This document shows, in pieces, positions 22,239 through 32,301 of a DNA stretch of 64,000 nucleotides. Position 1 is the first letter of the stretch. Every line of letters starts with the position of its first letter. The position numbers and the translations under genes were made by a program. The notes below the pieces were generated by a model. The model did no database searches and was not told where the DNA came from. It worked only from the letters and a program-made list of their open reading frames with translations. The DNA is from Fomes fomentarius (lineage: Eukaryota > Basidiomycota > Agaricomycetes > Polyporales > Polyporaceae), in assembly GCA_022606135.1 (NCBI GenBank), contig JABYQN010000012.1, positions 930,001 to 994,000 on the forward strand. The letters run 5' to 3'.

Positions 22239-23612
22239 TCAGTCCTTGGAGACCTTGATGACGATCTTGCCGACGTGCTGCTGGCTGTCCTGGTACGCAT
22301 ATGCGTCGCGGACGTGCTCGAAGTCGAACACCTTGTCGATCACAGGCTTGAGCTTCACCGCCGAGATCAGGCGGTTCATGTCTTCAAACCTGAGGTGATG
22401 GGTTAAGGTGAGTCTATCGTACATTGGGCCGAGTAAAGGTGAGATATACGTACTGTGTGCGCGACCCGACGAGGATGCCGCGGAGGAGCATGCCCTTTCT
22501 GAGGACCTCGAGCGGGAGGTTGTTCACATCGGCTTGCTGTCCACACACTTCAGCCAGTCGCACTCCAATCATACATCTGTGTTCGCGTGCGCTCACCCCA
22601 GCGATAAACCCGATTAGGTCAACTGACCCGCCATACCGTACCGCATTCAGACTCTTCAGAAGCGTGCCTGGGCCGCCAACCTCGATAACATGGTCGACAC
22701 CCCTGCCACTAGTGATCTTCAAGACCTCCTTGTCCCAGTCCGGCGTCTTCTTGTAGTTGATGACGTGCGCGGCCCCGAGCTTCTTTGCGATCTGTAGCTT
22801 TTCGTCCGAGGAGGACGTCGCGATGACGGTCGCGCCCGAGGCGACGGCGATCTGCAAACCGAAGATTGAGACGCCGCCGGTGCCTTGCACGAGCACGATG
22901 TCCCCGCCCTTGAGAGGGTTGGGGCCGAGGAGGGCGTTGTAGGCGGTCACGGCGGCGCATGGGAGAGTCGAAGCTTCTTCGTAGGAGAGGTGCTCTGGGA
23001 TGTGGACTAGGGCCTGATGATCCATCGTACATCTCTCAGTTTCTCGAAACTGCACCTACTGAAACGAGACAAGGTCAAACTTACGTGTGCAGGGAGCACC
23101 TTGTATTCGGTGAGGACGCCATCAATGGGAGCACCAAGATCAGTTTTCTTGATCTCTTTAGTGACATCCCCGAACAGGTGGTCGGTGGAGAAATTGGCGG
23201 AGACGCGATCGCCGACTTTCCAGCCTTCGACGCTATCACCGACTGCGATTATCTCACCAGCCATGTCCGAGCCCGGGACAGGGTTCTCCTTTTGTCCCAA
23301 CGGGTATTGACCCTTTGCGACGACAAGATCCCGGTACTACGTTCATGACATTAGCGCAAAATAGATGCGTGTTGCGAACTAGAGGCAAAGGCGCGCTGTA
23401 CCTGGAGGGAGACCGCGTGGACTTTGACGAGGACCTGCGTCGCCTGAAGCTTAGGGATCTCCGCCTCTTGTAGGGTGAGGTTGTGGAAACCATCAACCTT
23501 GAAGGAATTCAATCGCAACATTCTGGTCAGGATCGGCGTTGTAATGCGACTGATGCTATCAACGTCGTACCTTCGGGAGACGGTATTCGCGAGTCTTCTG
23601 CGGAACAGACAT
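22239..23612 (-). CDS. MDR-superfamily NAD(P)-dependent alcohol dehydrogenase-like reductase, copy 2
   Basis: The tandem paralogue of the gene at 19489, same strand, about 1.4 kb upstream of it. It starts at 23612 with MSVPQKTREYRLPKV and ends KIVIKVSKD at 22239. Order of landmarks: PVPGSDMAGEIIAVGDSVE, GWKVGDRVSANFS, GVLTEYKVLPAH, LVHIPEHLSYEEASTLPCAA, GTGGVSIFGLQIAVASGA, RGVDHVIEVGGPGTLLKSL and LISAVKLKPVIDKVFDFEHV. The central exon is almost identical to copy 1, while the cap segment (FSTDHLFGDVTKEIKKTDLG) is longer and more diverged. This pattern suggests gene conversion in the core or selection on the cap. A NAD(P)H-dependent reductase role is inferred from family. Confidence 0.87.
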
Positions 23613-25182
23613 TTTTCGCAATGGCTGGGGAAAAGTGGCAGTAGCTTTGATGCAGGGAGACTCGCGGATGAGAGTTGCGTTCCAGCTCGACACAAGCCGA
23701 GACGGCTTAAGTACTGGGGGCGATGTTCCACGGCTTTCGACGGCTTGTGAGCTGCTTCCCAATCTGCTTTGTCAGAAACATCCTCCAGCGAAGAGAAGAG
23801 TGAAACCAGTCGCCCGAGTGACATAACCGGAGCGCATTCGATGCCACACACACCGTACGAAGAGCATACTACGCTCTATGGTGTCAGGCTCAGGCTGAAG
23901 GGAGAATTCAACAGATCACAGTGCATCTTTGCTCATTGCTCAAGATGCGTGCGAAATCATGTAACCTGGCAGTGACTCTCTGGGGTAAGTATTAGACACT
24001 AGAGACCTGGCTTACTTGCGACTCCTCGGACGTGCTAGTGTCAATTGAGTCCGCTTTGTAATCCCGCAGAACTTCCAAACATATCCAAGAGGCATTAGAC
24101 TATCTCCGTATAGCCTGCTTCTGATGACTGAAGGGCACCACGACGTGTTATCTATCACTAATACTGCTTCTTCCCTGGCCCATTTCAAGTCCTTAGAGTA
24201 GCGGTACTTGGACGGCGTTCGTGTGTATTGTAGCTGCACGTGCATTGCATCTTATCTATTATTATCATGCAATACGCCGCTTTGTCTCCTACCGGCCAAG
24301 TTACTGAAGGGAAAGCTGCGAATGTGACCTCCATGTTCAGTTTTCTTCCAAGATTTTGAGTGAACGTTGAGCGCCTGAAGATCATGCCACTTTTGGTAGC
24401 GCCTCAGAAAGTTGTGATCCTCGCAGGGTTAAGTCTTTATCACGCTTGACACCAGTGGTAAGTCCGCTCAACCGTCTGCCTAGAGGAGAGGAGAGCACAG
24501 TGTGCTCCGCGCCAACGCTCGCTCCGAGCTCCCCCTGATGGATCATACTATACAACTTGATGACTTGCAATTCCAGATCCGCTTCCGAGCTTGTTGTTAG
24601 TATGTACTGGAGAGGCCATCGAAATAGAGCACCCACTGGTAAGGCTAGTACTTCAGATACAACTCAGTCCCTCATGACGATTGGAAGTCAAATAAGCAGC
24701 TAAGCAGATGCCCTGTGCGAAGCATGAGACAAGATTGACCCCTCGCGATCACGTATGTGGTATGATGTTGGGTTGCCGTCCGACCGAATTCTACTGCCAG
24801 TGCGCGCGTTGAGAGTCAGAAGACGGACGATGCCATTATTGTAAGGAAATCTACGGATCTACAGATGAGCTCTAATGTGAGGTAGCAGCCACGAGGGGCG
24901 ATCTATGTTGTGTATCTAATGGACCATGCATGAGCCCATAATATGCAAGAGTATGCGTCAGCGTAACCGTGCTGTCTCCAGAGACAGCATATGGTTCTGG
25001 ATACCGAGGGTCGTCATGTCATGGGCGACGTCAAAAGCATGTCAGCGTAAGCGTGAAGTCGAGATCATGAGCGTGTATGAGGATCAGGTCGAGAGCTTGA
25101 ACGAAGCGGAATCTATCAAAGCGAAGCTGAAGGAAGAGAAGTGGAAAAAACCCTCGGACCCTTGAAGCGAGGCCCCAAGCGA
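23613..25182. other. Intergenic region upstream of reductase copy 2
   Basis: The first part is the promoter side of reductase copy 2. The rest, up to the MFS stop codon, shows no frame with a domain and no repeat I could identify. Confidence 0.45.
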
Positions 25183-27676
25183 TCAATAGCACGCAAACAG
25201 CTTCGGTTCTCGCTTGAATCGTGCTAAGGAAACCTTCCAGGTAAGCACTAGGCTATCCACACTTGATATATATATATATATATATATGGAAAGCGACACT
25301 GACCGTATAGAAGCACGGACGCCCCGATAATTTGCAGGCTACCAGAGTACATGGAGACCGCGAGCCAGTTGCCGCCTGTCGCACTCAGGATCGCGCCTCC
25401 GAGCGGCGCACCAGCAGAGTTGCCTGCAGTCATATCCGGGCTACATTAGTATATGTGTCTGAAGCGATGATGAGCGACATACCAGGCAGATTGAACAGGA
25501 GCATGAGCCCGGACAAGCCAGCGAGCCTACTGGAGCCGTATAGCTGTGCAGAGACGGCGGGCGAAAGCGAGAGGAAGCAACCACACACGAACCCGTACAT
25601 GATGCCGAACGCCATCTGTCCGCCGGACGTGAGAAGAATTCAGCAATTGGGAGAGACGCAATATGAGGCTGCAGAGGAGAGGGAGACGCACGATGCCAGC
25701 ATAGGTGGAGACAAAGGACCAGACGAGCAACTGGGTGAGGCCGGAGAGCATGACCACCATCCAGAGTGCGTTCACGGGCCCGATGCGGTCCGCGGCGAAC
25801 CCGACGAGCGCGCGGCCTGCCGTGGCGGAGAAGTTTAACATCGTCACGGGCAGCACCGACAGCTGCGGTCGTGCATGTCCCCGAGTCGGCCATCAAACGG
25901 AATAGGCAGGATTCCAAAATTGAGGAGTGAGAGGGTAAAGAGGGCAGAGCGTAGGGAATGCATCATCACGAAGACACAAGGAAGAGTGCATGTTAGTGGC
26001 GTCCCAGTGCGTAAAGTAGAGGTTACGTTACCAAGGGCGTCAGGTGAGGCAGCTTCTGCTGCGCGAAGGTCGGCAGGAAGAAGATGGGCGACAAGTATCC
26101 ACTGTGTGCATAACGTCAACGGTCGATCAGCCATCCAAGTCGCCACACGCGCGAACAAAAGGCAAAACGAAGTATGAAGAAGCTTGAGCCTGAGCTTGCA
26201 GCGCGCAGGCTCCGAAAGAAGGGCACCGGAAAGGAACAAAAAACACGCACAAGACCGTGAAGAAGAAGCACAGGCCGTAGCTCCAGAAAACTGGATCGGT
26301 GAAGAACCCGACGTCCAACCACACAATCTTCCTACGTAGGGTTGGCGAGCGCCGCTCTGAGATCATGAACCACGCCGCGAACAGGAGGACACCGTCGAGC
26401 GCAGTGTAGATCGCGAACGAGCGCCGCATGCCCAAGGAGGTGAGGAGGGCACGGAAGAGGAGAGTGGATACAGCGCCGCCTGTCAATGGGGAAAGGGAGG
26501 TAGAGTGAGCGGGTACGTGCTTAATGGGAGAACATCGGTGTACCCAAGGAGCTGCCGGCCACCACGATGCCGGTTGCGAGCGCGCGATACTTGAGGAACC
26601 ACTGTGCAGGAAGAGCGACCTGTGACATTACCACACGATCAGCGACTACTTATACATAGAAAGAGAGTCGAAAGGTGAACATACGATCAAAGGGAACACG
26701 AGTGCGTTCGCAATACCTTGGATGGGTCCCTGAGACGGGCACACATTAGCCACGGACGTTGCGTGTTAGTTCGGCACACAACATACCATAATGACGAAGA
26801 AGTGCCATAGTTCGGTCGCGAAGATGCACAGGATCATGCTGAGCGTCCAGAGAAATCCGCCTGCTGCGAGGAACGGCTGCGCATGACGGTCATGTCCCAT
26901 TTGACGACGAGAGCAGATGAACGATCCTCGAAGACATACCTTGTAACCACTACATACCGTAGCATATGTAGTCAGCGTTCGACATCTTTGTAAATGATCT
27001 AGAAGCAGAAGCACTAACTAGCGATCCGCGAGCTTGCCCGGGATAACGCTCAAGAGCGTCATGAACTAGGTGCCAGTCAATAATAGAACAAAAAACGAGG
27101 TTAGGGCACGACTTACGATACCAGACATGCTGCCGAGCGTGCTGAGAACAGAATCAGACGCGTCCGGAAAGACGTGCTCCTTGAAGTACGCCTCTGTGAC
27201 GCCCCACACCTATCATAGTGTCACTGTGAGTACGCGGCGCGGGAGCTCGGATGGGAGCCCAAAGCAAAGGGAGATATCCGCTGCTCACAAGCCTTCCTCC
27301 GCGAAGCACACATCACGGCGGGCATTGACGAGGACGCGTTCAGAGTTCACGAATGTTCATGCTCAACAGCTAATAATGCGTTTATCACAATTGCAAGCAC
27401 ATACCCCCAGCCGACCGTCGCGGCGGAAAAGATAACACAGCCGAGGATGACGAGCCACCCGCGGCCGCCGTCTGGCGGGAGGTCGTCGACGTCGGTCGTC
27501 TCGAGGAGCACAGCGCGGCCCTTCTCGTCGACCTCGACATTATGGAGCGATGGCGCCGCGGTTGTCGCAGCGGAGAGCGCGCCCGCATCCTTGAGGGCCT
27601 TGTCTATATATGTCGTGTGCGCGAGCGAGGCCTCCGAGTCCTCGACGTGCGTCTTGTCAGACCTTGGGGTGTCCAT
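25183..27676 (-). CDS. MFS transporter, monocarboxylate-transporter-like (MCT/SLC16 type)
   Basis: A major facilitator of the fungal MCT-like group, probably in the plasma membrane and moving small organic acids or similar solutes. The ATG at 27676 opens MDTPRSDKTHVEDSEASLAH. The N-terminus is hydrophilic and leads into the family signature PPDGGRGWLVILGCVIFSAA. Transmembrane helices follow across many exons. In the C-terminal half are NFSATAGRALVGFAADRIGP and the helices near MTAGNSAGAPLGGAILSATG. The last exon encodes ARFKREPKLFACY and ends at 25183. Many short introns are present, one holding a (TA)n run at about 25265-25289. Transport specificity is not determinable here. Confidence 0.85.
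25265..25289. repeat. (TA)n microsatellite in MFS intron
   Basis: A run of alternating T and A of about 24 bases, inside the last intron of the MFS gene, close to the donor side on the minus strand. Confidence 0.8.
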
Positions 27677-29236
27677 CGTCGTCTACGCGGCCTAGTCCAA
27701 TGTTCGGCGTCGGGGAACGGCTGGGAGCCAAAGCAGAGAACAGAGCGGAAAAGCGAGAGAGAGGTCCCGGTTGGTCAGTTGCTAAGAGAACTTGATTCTC
27801 GTTGACTTATAAGTCTTCAAAGTGGCATGTTGATTGGGCATTTGCATCTTCAGTTCAGCTTACCAATCAACACGCGCAGTGACTCATGACTGGGAGGACC
27901 TCGGCGTGGGGGTCTGGGCTGGAGGATGTCCGCGGGCAGTCAAATTGACGTCAATGATTGGCCCCGCCGGAAGGGATGGGCGATTTGAAACATATACTTT
28001 AACGTACCAAGCTGGCCTCTCGCCCAACCAGATACCGTCAGCTGCACAAGCGGACCGGACGCAAAGCGCATGATCCCTCATCACGGCTTCCCGCTGGGTG
28101 CGATGCCTGCTTCGCGAAAATTGCAGCGTTAAATACCGAGCTCCCTGCTTTTCAGACTTCTTCCTTCGCAAGCATGTTCTGGTTCGTACGAGCCAAGCAG
28201 TGGCTAAGTCGAATGCTTCCGCGTGCGGCCTCTTGCATATTCCAGCAGACCCGACCTGCGTCGTCGATGGGGTTGGGGAGCAAGTCGTGGCGTTCGGCAA
28301 GGGGGCGGCGAGCGGGAGCAACGCCCGAAGGCCTCCCGTTCCTTCTTGCTGCGGATCGCCGGCCCGTTAACACCACTACTTAGACGCTGCCACGATAATG
28401 GGAACGCATGAGGATCGACGGTTTGCCGTTTGTGAGTTGAGTTGGAGCTTCAGATTGGAGGTGACAACGGCCGGCATATCTCTCACAAGTTACGAAGTGG
28501 CCTAATATATTTGCGCAGAAGCAGGTGCGTAGCCTTCCACATTGAAAGTAATCTTTGAAAGCGGACATGAGGAGATCGTCTTGGCGTGCAGTACGGTACG
28601 ACTCCGATGCGAAAGTGAATAGGCATACCAGAGGCCTACCGACTACGGGACGGGCGCGATTCTGTACCTATTAGAGTGTGGCAGCAAGTAGTCAGAGTTT
28701 GACGCGTACACGAGGAAAGCTCGTGCATGAATGGCAAGCGAGATGCGCCAGACAAGGTTAACACCACTGGCAGGAGGCTGCACGAGTTGTTACCAGCATG
28801 GCCCACAAACGGCAAATAATCGATCTCCGAGGACGCGGAGGGAACTTGAATGAGTGTCTTAGAGGGCTCATCTCCTAGTTCTGGGGAGTTGCTTCAGGAT
28901 GAATTAACCGTCCACCAACGTTAATGTAGTAGGAGTGTAGGGGGGGATCCCAGGCTGCGACTGGAGCTATATACATCGTCATTCATATGAAACAAAGTAC
29001 ATAAGGTGTACAACTGATCTCCTGCAGGATCCTTCGTCACTACGCAGCGATTGAATTCACAACAGTGGCGCAATCTTGTGCAGTTGCAGTCACAGTGTGC
29101 ATTGCGTCCTCGCTCTATCACGCGGACATCGTGGTGGTGAGTGGCTGCTCATGCTATGCGAAACACGACCCCATATCACTTCTGACACCGACATCAAGGT
29201 ACAAGTACATGTCTTCGGGTACAATCGTCTCAGAGA
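27677..29236. other. Intergenic region between MFS gene and FunK1 fragment
   Basis: About 1.5 kb. It includes the MFS promoter. No coding frame with a domain, no RNA gene and no repeat was recognised. Confidence 0.45.
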
Positions 29237-29810
29237 TCAGTACCCGCCAAAATACCCTCTGTACACGTTCGGCCTAGGCAGGTGCTCCATTTTGGGTGGC
29301 CACCGCTGCCGAAGCTTGCGTACTGCCTGGATCGTGTACGGTATATCGAAATCGACCAAGGCACCATGGTTTCGCGGGCCCTTTTGGTCAGAGCCCTCGG
29401 GCCAGTCGAGGATGATGATGGTGTTGGTGTTGATGTCGCCGTGCATCGTCTTGGCATCCTCCCAAAGGTGTTTGTGGGCTAGGGAGAGACAAAACGATGT
29501 CAGAAAGTGTGCTTGCTACGGAGAGAATATTGACGAAGGGTGCGACGAAACGTAACCACGTCGATAAGAGAGGTAAAGATGAGTTTGTACCTTCAATGGC
29601 GCCGAGCATCGTCCAAATAAGCTCCCGGCTGTTCTTCATCTGGCAGAGCTCGCGAGGTTGGACATCCTTGAGGCGACTTGGACGGCGGTCTTGGGGTGTG
29701 GCCTGAGCCTTGTCGTCGGCGCGTGCGGGTTCCTCGTTGATCGTTGCAGCATTAGCACTCACAAGCTCTGGCTCCGCGACGTCGACATCCATCTTCTCGA
29801 TTGTAGACAT
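29237..29810 (-). pseudogene. FunK1-type protein kinase fragment
   Basis: Two exons with an intact splice phase. Exon 1 starts at 29810 (MSTIEKMDVDVAEPELVSAN) and ends near MKNSRELIWTMLGAIE. After a ~110-bp intron, exon 2 reads AHKHLWEDAKTMHGDINTNT and continues into a GALVDFDIPY segment that resembles a kinase D-F-D/DFG region. This order (alpha-helix, H-G-D-I catalytic loop, L-x-D-F-D) matches the fungal FunK1 kinase family. Full members are several hundred residues long. Here the ATP-binding lobe and everything after the activation segment are missing, and the frame stops at GYFGGY. It is either a decayed kinase or a small expressed derivative. The family assignment rests on a short match. 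Confidence 0.55.
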
Positions 29811-30498
29811 GTCTTGCGCGCTGGGCGGTGGGGTGGGATAGGTCCTGTATCGATGTTGGTGGTGAGAGGAAATGATGAAGGTGAGTGGCGAACCGAACTT
29901 TGGCTCTGGCTGCCTTTTATGTTCACCGGGTTAATCCGAAAAGCGGCGTACAATGGAGAAACTGAACAGTCGGATATTGCCGGCTATTGTTCGTGGTTTC
30001 GTGGTACGTGGTTTGCACGGCCACAGCCCACTCACAGATCCTATGCATGCACCGCCCCTCAGGTCTTTGCACACATGCGCGCCATCGTGCTCACTCAGGG
30101 GCACGAACATGCAGACAGGGTACATAAGCAACCGAGCATCACTGGGCTGGTTCTCTGCTCAAGTTCCTCGGTGCGCTGCATGAGAAAGGGATGTCGTTGA
30201 TTATGCATGGGAGCGAACTGGTTCAATACTACCATTGTAAGAACTAACAGTAGTGATGGTGCTCGATCTCAGCAGACAGCACGTCTCTCGGAAACCACAT
30301 GGCTCGAAGCGTACTAACGGGTGCACTCTGGGAGACCACATTCGAAATGACGTGTGTGCCCGTGCTCGACGCCACTGTCACTAGAACGCGAACACGAACA
30401 CGATTCACCCCAAGATCAAAGCCCCGAGATAGATCAACACACACTGCTCATCCAGCGGTACATCAAGTGCGTGCAACATTCGCTTTCCGAACTGAACT

Positions 30499-31280
30499 TC
30501 AAACACGCCTGACTGTCTTGCTCGGGGAAGAACAAGAGAAAAAGAACCCGCCCGAAGGCGAGCTCTTGGGTTTAACCTCCGCCGCACCTAGCGACAGAGG
30601 GCCCCCGAAGGAGCTGTCGACACTCGGATGAGCGCCGACGGTAGCGAGACAGAGCGCATACAAGAGGTGGCTGAAGTCTCGAGCGCTACTCTGTCCGCCC
30701 AGGCCAGGATCGACGGGGTGATCAAGTCCCTCCCCTGGCAATCGAGTCGGTCGTAGTCGTCCTGTCGAGGTCTTCAGGCGCCGCTTGTATTCGTATCCAC
30801 ACCTCTGCTCGGGGAGAAAGGGTGTTCAGCAAGCCTTCAAAATGACACAGACACGCAGAAAAAAAGAAACAGAGACGCGAATAATTACCCTCGGGGTCAG
30901 CCGCCAGGGCTGCCCGTCGGTTATACACTACCTCACCCCAGGGACCCGGGGCTCCTGCTGGCCATGTCGTCCAAGGTCTTGATCTCGTGCGCGCGCATCG
31001 TCGTGACAATACCTCAAAGTAACTTGCGTTCGGACAGATCTGCTCGGGGTGCAAGGGAGGTCAGCGAGCCTTCAACAAACATAGACGCGAGAGAAAAAAG
31101 AAACAGAGACAAGAAGAAAAATCCTCGGGGTCAGCCGCAAAGGCTGCCCGTCGGTTATACACTACCTCACCCCAGGGACCCGGGGCTCCTGCTCGCCATC
31201 TCGTCCAAGGTCTTGGTCTTGAGCGCGCGCACGAGAGATAGGTCGTCGTCGGGGCCCGGGCCGTCCACATCGCAAGGCAT
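30499..31280 (-). CDS. Hypothetical protein of the R1 locus, intact spliced frame
   Basis: I do not recognise this protein. Exon 1 is 31280-31171 and encodes MPCDVDGPGPDDDLSLVRAL up to RSPGSL, ending in phase 2. Exon 2 is 31039-30937 and joins with SVRTQVTLRY, ending QEPRVPG in phase 0. Exon 3 is 30804-30499, with RCGYEYKRRLK, LDHPVDPGLGGQSSARDFSH and LYALCLATVGAHPSVDSSFG, ending KTVRRV. Both introns (131 and 132 bp) begin gtgagg and end gagcag. The total is 172 residues. Exons 1 and 2 come from the same duplicated cassette but are read in different frames, which argues for caution: the transcript may be non-coding. A third GT-AG intron could end just after ccccgagcaag in exon 3. Confidence 0.35.
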
Positions 31281-31483
31281 CTCTGGCAGTTAAAAGAGAT
31301 GTGAGCAACGGACGGCAAGCGAGATAGCAGATGAAAAGCCCTATTGCTACACGTCCTCGCCACGATCGACGGGTCCACCGTGCCTTGACTCCGGGGTCTT
31401 GAGCGCGCGCGCATGTCGAGGTCGCCAGGAAGGTCGTGGTACGAAGGCAAGGTGAGGGAGGGCTGGCAGACGCACTAGAGGGG

Positions 31484-31491
31484 ATTATATA
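31484..31491 (-). promoter_or_regulatory. TATA box of R1-B
   Basis: On the minus strand this reads tatataat, about 205 bp upstream of the ATG at 31280 and in the same context as in R1-A. Confidence 0.5.
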
Positions 31492-31597
31492 CGTCTGGAT
31501 GAGGATCGAGACTAGGATGGCTGACTGCAGCGACTGTGAGCGGCGTCATATGCCGAGGCTGACATCTTCCACATCGAGCTATCAAAGGATACGTTTC

Positions 31598-32301
31598 GAC
31601 AGGGCGATGGGTCGATGACTCTGCCGAGCCAGATACGAGCAACTTTCAAAGGAGCCCGTCAGTCGTACTGCAGGCACAAACATCCATGGCATTAATAATC
31701 ATGGCTCTGTTGTTGGGGCGTAAGCATAGTCGGAGCTTGAACACACGAAGAGCTCACTGAAGTTTTTTGTCTCGCAATAAACATTCAGGTCCAGTTCATC
31801 GAGTTCACATGATACACCGGTACCATCTCGAACACAGTGACTCGCCCATGGATCGAGTCCGGTTCGGACTTCAGCGAAGATAGAGTTCCTCCCGTTTGGG
31901 AGAGTGAGCCATACACTGACCCCTGAATCTAAGGCGAACTGGGCATAATATCGCCCTTGGTCGATACGGCGTGGGCCACTCCTCGACCGCTTCTGGCCAA
32001 GCTGATGCATATGAACGATGTCCCTCCAGCACTTCGCTCACAGTGTACATTTATTTGGTGGCAGACGGCAACACTGAACTCTGAACTCTAGGTCAGAAAC
32101 ACGTGGTCTTGATGGTTGATCAAATTAGGATGGCAGACACCGAGATAGTTCAAGTACTGCGCGCACGATGATGACGGTGAATGGTAAGGTTGAAGGTGGA
32201 AGTGTCACCGCAGCTAGCGCCGTCTACAACTCTCCTCCTTCCACCATCTCGGTTTTCGTACTCCTCCCCTGGGGCTTCATTGCACCCAGCGCACCGTCGC
32301 C
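31598..32301. other. Intergenic region with an unassigned 103-codon frame
   Basis: A minus-strand frame at 31699-32010 runs from an ATG to a stop with a protein-like composition (LDSGVSVWLTLPNGRNSIFA). It has no known domain, no intron and no repeat partner. The remainder is the promoter side of the Na+/H+ exchanger. Confidence 0.3.

Larger units (their letters stand above)
30236..31597 (-). repeat. R1-B: dispersed intron-bearing locus, two cassettes
   Basis: An inverted copy relative to R1-A. It keeps the same promoter segment with its TATA box, two exon-intron cassettes and the full tail. The tail type (around cgtcatttcgaatgtggtct) is shared with R1-C. It is the only copy in which start, splice phases and tail frame all fit together. 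Confidence 0.8.
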
